Positions 17,352 through 21,649 of a stretch of DNA of 21,649 nt are shown here, in pieces (position 1 is the stretch's first letter; each line of letters begins with the position of its first letter). Source of the stretch: Dehalococcoidia bacterium (GTDB lineage Bacteria > Chloroflexota > Dehalococcoidia > Lucifugimonadales > Lucifugimonadaceae); contig JAAXHR010000243.1 in the NCBI GenBank assembly GCA_012270805.1, positions 1-21,649 on the forward strand. Reading direction: 5' to 3'. A model generated the notes under the pieces. That model saw nothing but the letters and a program-made list of their open reading frames with translations. It ran no database searches and was not told the DNA's origin. The translations under genes were made by a program, and so were the position numbers.

Positions 17352-17367
17352 TGCCGCTGGAGCGGCA
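17352..17367 (+). terminator. Hairpin after ftsK, possible terminator
   Basis: TGCCGCT-GG-AGCGGCA forms a perfect 7-base inverted repeat starting 2 bases after the ftsK stop. No T-run follows (GGTAGATATCTT), so it may be a weak terminator or an mRNA 3'-end stabiliser. Confidence 0.35.
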
Positions 17368-17464
17368 GGTAGATATCTTCCCCAAGTCGCGGTTCGGCTT
17401 CAGGGCGGAAGGGTAGCATCGATGTTGATGCCAATTGACGAGAGCGGCTTTACAATGCTGGATA

Positions 17465-17479
17465 GACCCCAACGGGGTC
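17465..17479 (+). promoter_or_regulatory. GC-rich hairpin touching the probable accDA start
   Basis: GACCCC-AAC-GGGGTC is a perfect 6-base stem with a 3-base loop. It ends one base before a GTG at 17480 and 30 bases before another in-frame GTG at 17510. If either is the real start, the hairpin sits in the leader where it could hinder or pace translation. If the upstream TTG at 17435 is used, it is simply coding sequence. Confidence 0.35.
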
Positions 17480-19396
17480 GTGCCTTATCCGCGCATTGCA
17501 TTCCATCTCGTGACGATTAAACCCCTATATCCCGAATTCAGCGACGCGTTTGATGCCGACGACGATCCAGAGGTTGTCGAGCTTGCGCCGCTCGACTTAG
17601 AGCAGGAGCTTTCGGTCTGTTTGGTGTGTGGTACCGAGCTGGGCGGTTCGGATCTGTTCCAACGACTTCGAGTTTGCCCGCAATGCGGCTTTCATTACAA
17701 CATCTCGGCGCGATCGCGTATCGCGGCGTTGGCAGACCAGGGCACATTCGAGGAGTCGCATCGTTGGATCACCTCGATCGACCCGCTAGTGTTTTCGCCT
17801 CGAGTGTCATACCAAGTGCGTGTTTTGAACGATCAGGAGCGTACAGGGCTTTCTGAGGCGGCGGTGACTGGTGTCGCTCGCATCGGTGGTGTACGATGCG
17901 CGATCATTGCGATCGACTTTGGTTTTCTCGGCGGGAGTATGGGGCTGGTGGTTGGCGAGAAGGTTGCGCGGATGTTCGAGCTTGCAGCGCGTCATCGGTT
18001 ACCGGTCATCACGTTCGCTACGAGTGGCGGCGCGAGGTTGCAAGAGGGTGTGCTTTCTTTGACGCAGATGGCCAAGACCGTGGTGGCGGCGCGAAGGCTT
18101 CGAGAGCGCGGCATACCGTTGATTTCAGTATTGGCGAATCCGTCGTCGGGACAGATTCTTTCGAGCTTCGCTTCAATGTCGGATATCCGGATCGGCGAAC
18201 CGGGTGCGCACATAGCGTTTGCATCGTTGGGAGCGTTACGGGAGATCGAAGATTCGGCGGACGTTGGTGACCACGCGAATGCCGAGGCGATGCTGAATTA
18301 CGGTCACCTTGACATGGTTGTGAGTAGAGACAAGCAACGCGATCAACTCTCAGTGCTTTTGGGATTGTTCGACAGGAAAGTCAAAGACGGTGTGCGAACG
18401 CGAAAACGCGCGCTCGAATATCGACCAACCCGACGAGACGCGTGGGAGTCGGTGCGCTTGAGCAGGAGCTCAGATCGTCCGAGGGCGACGTATTACATCC
18501 CGCGGTTGTTCCGTAACTTTGTCGAGTTGCACGGAGACAGGTCAGGTTCGGATGATGCAGGCGTCAAGATTGGTCTCGGGTACCTCGGACTATATCCTGT
18601 GATAGTTGTTGCACAAGAGCGGATCAGTGGCGTAGAAGCGGATTCTGGGGATGATGAAACGTCCACGGAGTCGTTCACCGAGCGTTTCGGTTACGCGGAG
18701 CTGGATCGTGGCGGCATTGGTGTCGCCGGTTTTCGCAAAGCCCGCAGGGCAGCCGTGATGGCAGATGACTTCAATTTGCCGTTGGTGATCCTAGTGGACA
18801 CTCCGGGTCCGAAGCTGGGTATCGGCCAAGAGTTAAGCGGTCTGGCGAGCGATATAGCTGAAACGATCAACGTGATGCTCGGGGTTGAAACGCCGGTGGC
18901 GTCGGTAGTGATAGGGGAGGGTGGTTCGGAAGCGGCCTTGGCGTTCAGCATCGCGGACCGGATGATGATGATGGAGAACAGCATCTACACGCCGATATCT
19001 CCCGAAGCTGGTGCGGCGACAGAGCTGCGCGACCGTGCCCGTGCGCCTGAAGTTGCGAGATCGTTGCGTCTCACCTCGTACGACGCGTTGGCGATGGGTA
19101 TCGCCGATCGGATTATCGCAGAGCCTGAAGGCGGCGCCAATGCGGACCCTGCCAAAGCTGCTCGGGATCTCAGGCGTGTGCTCATATCCGAAGTTTCGCA
19201 GTTGCGGCGACGTCATAGCCGAGTGCTGGCGCGTCATCGCCGGAAGCGGTTTCGGCATATCGGTGAGTACGGACCGGAATTTAGAGCCGCAGTGAGGTCT
19301 GAACTGAATTCCTGGCGTTCGGCTGTGCGAGCGCGGATGCGCAGGGTGTTCGGGAGCGATAACCAAATTGAGGAGGAAACGGAGGAAGAAGAGTAG
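17480..19396 (+). CDS. accDA: Fused acetyl-CoA carboxylase carboxyltransferase (AccD-AccA)
   Basis: The protein (638 aa from GTG 17480) joins the beta (AccD) and alpha (AccA) carboxyltransferase subunits, which transfer CO2 from biotin to acetyl-CoA to make malonyl-CoA. The AccD half starts with a zinc ribbon (Cys47, Cys50, Cys66, Cys69) followed by FHYNISARSRI and ATSGGARLQEG; the AccA half has GGIGVAGFRKA, VDTPGPKLGIG, VIGEGGSEAALA and ISPEAGAATE. Two glycine pairs expected at the oxyanion holes are changed: beta MGGVSASF reads GQILSSF, and alpha GSGGALA reads GSEAALA. The C-terminus is Arg-rich and ends in a run of Glu. accB and accC are not in the window. The start is uncertain (TTG 17435, GTG 17480 or GTG 17510, none with a good ribosome site). 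The family assignment is firm; activity on acetyl-CoA is less so. Confidence 0.9.
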   Translation: MPYPRIAFHLVTIKPLYPEFSDAFDADDDPEVVELAPLDLEQELSVCLVCGTELGGSDLFQRLRVCPQCGFHYNISARSRIAALADQGTFEESHRWITSIDPLVFSPRVSYQVRVLNDQERTGLSEAAVTGVARIGGVRCAIIAIDFGFLGGSMGLVVGEKVARMFELAARHRLPVITFATSGGARLQEGVLSLTQMAKTVVAARRLRERGIPLISVLANPSSGQILSSFASMSDIRIGEPGAHIAFASLGALREIEDSADVGDHANAEAMLNYGHLDMVVSRDKQRDQLSVLLGLFDRKVKDGVRTRKRALEYRPTRRDAWESVRLSRSSDRPRATYYIPRLFRNFVELHGDRSGSDDAGVKIGLGYLGLYPVIVVAQERISGVEADSGDDETSTESFTERFGYAELDRGGIGVAGFRKARRAAVMADDFNLPLVILVDTPGPKLGIGQELSGLASDIAETINVMLGVETPVASVVIGEGGSEAALAFSIADRMMMMENSIYTPISPEAGAATELRDRARAPEVARSLRLTSYDALAMGIADRIIAEPEGGANADPAKAARDLRRVLISEVSQLRRRHSRVLARHRRKRFRHIGEYGPEFRAAVRSELNSWRSAVRARMRRVFGSDNQIEEETEEEE

Positions 19397-19466
19397 AAGG
19401 ATGGTTGACCAATTGATGTTGACGGTTTCCGTTTTACGACATCTGTGATTGATCGCCATAGGACGC

Positions 19467-19496
19467 TTGGATGGTAGTGGAGGGCGATGTTAAGAT
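19467..19496 (+). promoter_or_regulatory. Extended -10 promoter candidate before the GlmU-like gene
   Basis: TGT-TAAGAT (19488-19496) is an extended -10 with a weak -35 TTGGAT 18 bases upstream. A start near 19503 would place the inverted repeat 19508-19555 at the very 5' end of the transcript. Confidence 0.35.
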
Positions 19497-19507
19497 AGCC
19501 ACCAACG

Positions 19508-19555
19508 TCCAAGTGTGAAGGATGCCGTAGTATGTGTCCGACACGTTCACTTGGA
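19508..19555 (+). repeat. Inverted repeat TCCAAGTG / CACTTGGA around a ribosome site and ATG
   Basis: Perfect 8-base arms at 19508-19515 and 19548-19555 enclose 32 bases holding AAGGA (19518-19522) and an ATG at 19532 spaced 9 bases from it. A small inner stem GTGT-CCG-ACAC lies at 19534-19544. It could be a leader hairpin or a binding site for a dimeric regulator. Confidence 0.4.
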
Positions 19556-19663
19556 TGTGACGCTCGCAACGTTGAATGTCTAGCGACAGCGAAGAACCTG
19601 GCGAAAGTAGGAGCGACAGATCTTGTCGTTGCGGCGAGGTTCGCGCGTATTGCGCGGCTGTAG
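19532..19663 (+). other. 43-codon ORF, probable displaced N-terminus of the GlmU-like gene
   Basis: This frame opens with an ATG 9 bases after AAGGA and runs to a TAG at 19661. Its end, KVGATDLVVAARFARIARL, looks like the amphipathic linker helix that precedes the beta-helix domain in GlmU, whereas the overlapping frame used at 19576 is Ser/Cys-rich and unlike anything in the family there. A one-base shift just before the TAG would join ARIARL to VAVALDAGVEFQDPYSVYID. Either a natural frameshift, a sequencing error, or chance could explain this. Confidence 0.35.
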
Positions 19664-20394
19664 CAGTTGCGCTCGATGCCGGCGTTGAATTTCAAGATCC
19701 ATACTCGGTTTATATCGATGCGGAAGCGAAGATCGATAGTGGGGCATGGATTGGTGCCGGCAGTCACATTCTCGGACGTTCTAAGATCGAGAGCGAGGCG
19801 CAAATCGGTCCGAATGCAATCATTGACGATTCGCTGGTCGGTCGTCAGGCTACGGTGCAACCATTTTCGAGCGTGACGAACTTTTCAGAAGTCCGGCCTG
19901 CAGCGTTGATCAAGAATCGCTCAGAAGTGCGCAGCAGCGTGATTGAGAGCGGTGCAGAGATAGGCCCCAACGCGTTAGTCGAAGATTCACGCATTGCACC
20001 TAAAGCCAAAGTTGGCCCCTTTTGCCGTGTACGGGCGGGATCTGAGGTAGGCGCGGATGCGTATATCGGAACGCAGGCGGAGGTCAAGGCTAGTCGCATC
20101 GGAGATGGTTCAAAAGTCGGACATTTCTCATTTGTTGGCGATGCTGAGCTTGGTCGAGCAGTCAACATAGGCGCGGGCTCGGTGACCGCTAATTTCGACG
20201 GTCAGAGCGTGCAGAGGACGGTAATAGAGGATGACGTGTCGGTTGGCGCGGGTTGCGTGTTGATAGCACCGTTGCGATTAGGTGCCGGAGCACGGACTGG
20301 CGCGGGCGCGGTTGTGACACGAGATGTTGCCGATGGTGAACTGGTTCTAGGTGTTCCCGCCCGAGTCCATAGCAACGGGTTGATGCGGGACTGA
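19576..20394 (+). CDS. GlmU-like left-handed beta-helix acetyltransferase, lacking the nucleotidyltransferase domain
   Basis: The 272-aa product consists almost wholly of hexapeptide repeats of the left-handed beta-helix type and matches the C-terminal half of GlmU, which acetylates glucosamine-1-phosphate with acetyl-CoA. Aligned to E. coli GlmU, the equivalents of R333, K351, H363 (in GSKVGHFSF), N377 and N386 (in VNIGAGSVTANFDG) are kept; Y366 is Phe and K392 is not kept. The N-terminal pyrophosphorylase domain is absent, and only 179 bases separate the gene from accDA, so it was not simply missed. The first 28 or so residues from the ATG at 19576 look unlike protein of this family, that ATG has no ribosome site, and an ORF in another frame from 19532 fits better as the N-terminus. 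The substrate may be another amino-sugar phosphate. Confidence 0.8.
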   Translation: MSSDSEEPGESRSDRSCRCGEVRAYCAAVAVALDAGVEFQDPYSVYIDAEAKIDSGAWIGAGSHILGRSKIESEAQIGPNAIIDDSLVGRQATVQPFSSVTNFSEVRPAALIKNRSEVRSSVIESGAEIGPNALVEDSRIAPKAKVGPFCRVRAGSEVGADAYIGTQAEVKASRIGDGSKVGHFSFVGDAELGRAVNIGAGSVTANFDGQSVQRTVIEDDVSVGAGCVLIAPLRLGAGARTGAGAVVTRDVADGELVLGVPARVHSNGLMRD

Positions 20395-20482
20395 TCCTTC
20401 AAACAAAACGAGATCGAGTGTGCGGTAACGGTGGCACTAAGTAGATTGGCAGATTATGAAATGAAAGATGCGGACGATCCTT

Positions 20483-20499
20483 TAGGTAGGAGATACCTA
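20483..20499 (+). promoter_or_regulatory. Small hairpin in the leader of the CBS protein gene
   Basis: TAGGTA-GGAGA-TACCTA is a perfect 6-base stem whose loop is a GGAGA ribosome-site-like sequence. It lies 34 bases before the ATG at 20534, too far to serve that start directly, and no other good start is near it. Confidence 0.25.
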
Positions 20500-20533
20500 G
20501 GAATTTCAATAAGTTCATTATGGGGATGCCACG

Positions 20534-21484
20534 ATGGTTGAAGACTGGGTCCCTTGGTTAGTTCTAGCCTTGTCGGCGTTCGTGTACGGGATCATGACGC
20601 TGACGTTGAGCGTGTTGCAGCCGCAAGGTCTGGCGGCGATGTTGGGCATGGCATCGACGGAGTCATCAGACCTCAATCCGGGGAGTGCGGGCGACTACCG
20701 TGCGACTCGGATCGTGGTAACGACGATACGCAGCGCGTCATTCATTGCGATCGTGATATCGGGATATCGTGCCGCTGAAACGACGTTTTCACCCTCAAGT
20801 GAAGTCTTGTTGATGTCGGGTGTTGCAGCGGCCGTATTGATCTGTGTGATCGCCATGCGCATGGTGTTGAACCGGATGGCCAGCGGTTGTTACGAAGAAG
20901 TCAAAATTTGGTTGGCTCCTGTGATCTGGCCGTCCCGTTTCATCGGACGCCGGTTGCGCCTGAATCGCGTCGCGAATTACATGAACGATGTGGAGAGTCA
21001 GGGCGACGCAAATGACGAGCCTGGCGAAAACGTATTGAACGTTCTCCAAAACCTGTCGTCCAAAGACCTGCGCGCCGACGATTTTATGGTGCCGATATCG
21101 GACACGGTGGCGGTACACGCCGACACGGCTCTCGAAGACGTGGTCCAGATGATGGATCAGCTGTCCATCGACAACGTCGTGGTTTACGACAAGACAGTCG
21201 ACGAGGTGTTGGGTACGATACACAAAGCTGAGGCTTTGCAGGGGCTCAGAGAGAGCGATAACGGTTTACCCATCTGCCGCGATTGGGTCAGTGCGTCGAT
21301 ATTCCCGGTGCCTGTCACGCAACAAGCAGCCACGTTGTTTGACGACTTCCGAGATCGGATGCACGAGACAGCCGTAATGCTCGATGAGGAGGGCAAGGTG
21401 GCTGGGATCCTGACCTTTGGCAACCTTATGGAGCAGCTTCTCCAAGATGCCAGTTTGGTAGCGAATGAAGCGCAAGAGACTTAG
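20534..21484 (+). CDS. CorC/CNNM-like membrane protein with CBS pair
   Basis: The 316-aa protein has three hydrophobic helices (about residues 8-30, 64-80 and 88-112), a basic juxtamembrane region, and a CBS domain pair (about 185-300). The layout matches the DUF21-CBS family (CorC, TlyC, CNNM), linked to Mg2+/Co2+ efflux. The DDFRDRMHETAVMLDEEGKVAGILTFGNLMEQL-type ending of CBS2, here split as RMHETAVMLDEEG and GILTFGNLMEQL, is the family hallmark, and DDFMVPISDTV corresponds to the usual MTPR-D-V at the start of CBS1. The membrane part is divergent, and the CorC_HlyC domain that normally follows the CBS pair is missing, so the protein is about 100 residues short. The ATG at 20534 follows GGGGATGCCACG. 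Transport activity is an inference. Confidence 0.8.
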   Translation: MVEDWVPWLVLALSAFVYGIMTLTLSVLQPQGLAAMLGMASTESSDLNPGSAGDYRATRIVVTTIRSASFIAIVISGYRAAETTFSPSSEVLLMSGVAAAVLICVIAMRMVLNRMASGCYEEVKIWLAPVIWPSRFIGRRLRLNRVANYMNDVESQGDANDEPGENVLNVLQNLSSKDLRADDFMVPISDTVAVHADTALEDVVQMMDQLSIDNVVVYDKTVDEVLGTIHKAEALQGLRESDNGLPICRDWVSASIFPVPVTQQAATLFDDFRDRMHETAVMLDEEGKVAGILTFGNLMEQLLQDASLVANEAQET

Positions 21485-21559
21485 TCTGAACCGCTGACTA
21501 CACTGATTCTGTGGATGGACTATGATGCCCCCTGCCCATTCGTCTCATTTCATCCTCAA

Positions 21560-21617
21560 CCTGGATCCCCATTAGGCTCTTAACCCTGTTTGAACGAGAC
21601 AGGGGATTCGCACCAGG
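21560..21617. other. Bulged inverted-repeat element near the right edge
   Basis: CCTGGATCCCC (21560-21570) pairs with GGGGAT (21602-21607) and CCAGG (21613-21617), leaving a 5-base bulge. Inside is a competing stem CCCTGT/ACAGGG (21584-21589 with 21599-21604). No open reading frame of note covers it. It could be a structured RNA, an operator, or part of a gene beyond the edge; the window ends 32 bases later. Confidence 0.3.
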
Positions 21618-21649
21618 CCTGTTCCTCGGCTTCCGGCTTTGACTGGAAT

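Noticed and set aside
19419..19441. TTGACG as a -35 for the GlmU-like gene
   Set aside because: No acceptable -10 at 16-18 bases; the extended -10 at 19488-19496 is better.
21560..21649. Possible tRNA (a CTCTTAA string resembles a Lys anticodon loop)
   Set aside because: No acceptor stem, D-arm or GTTCGAATC T-loop can be placed around it.

Overview
The window looks like chromosomal housekeeping DNA from an uncultured bacterium of the Chloroflexota (Dehalococcoidia/SAR202-like). That placement is an inference from gene content: a fused AccD-AccA carboxyltransferase, a DUF177-rpmF-fabD-nusB-acpP cluster, RNase J next to FtsK, and a type-4 uracil-DNA glycosylase. No 16S gene or other decisive marker is present. 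I see no phage, transposase, CRISPR array, tRNA or rRNA. No gene-free stretch exceeds 300 bases.

Layout. Positions 1-1235 hold the 3' end of a DUF2628-like membrane protein (+) converging on a RimI-type acetyltransferase (-). Positions 1400-5235 hold two adjacent ABC exporter half-transporters (+), which together look like an asymmetric heterodimer. They converge on a ruvC-ruvA-ruvB operon (-, 7619 to 5358), the Holliday junction resolvasome. Divergent from ruvC is an acyl-CoA dehydrogenase (7767-8912, +), followed by a short palindromic repeat.

From 9044 everything is on the + strand. A promoter precedes DUF177/YceD, L32 (rpmF), FabD and NusB. A second promoter and a terminator bracket acpP. 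Then come a type-4 uracil-DNA glycosylase with a long tail ending in a clamp-binding-like motif, RNase J overlapping an FtsK/SpoIIIE translocase, a fused AccDA with altered active-site motifs, a GlmU-like acetyltransferase lacking the nucleotidyltransferase domain and apparently frameshifted near its start, and a short CorC/CNNM-like CBS membrane protein. The last 165 bases hold an inverted-repeat element.

Functional themes are recombination and repair (RuvABC, UDG, FtsK), type II fatty-acid synthesis (AccDA, FabD, ACP), translation and RNA metabolism (RimI, L32, NusB, RNase J), and membrane transport. The most interesting points are the AccDA active-site changes, the apparent frameshift in the GlmU-like gene, the clamp-like tail of the UDG, and a strand-composition block from about 1440 to 5840 whose edges lie inside genes.
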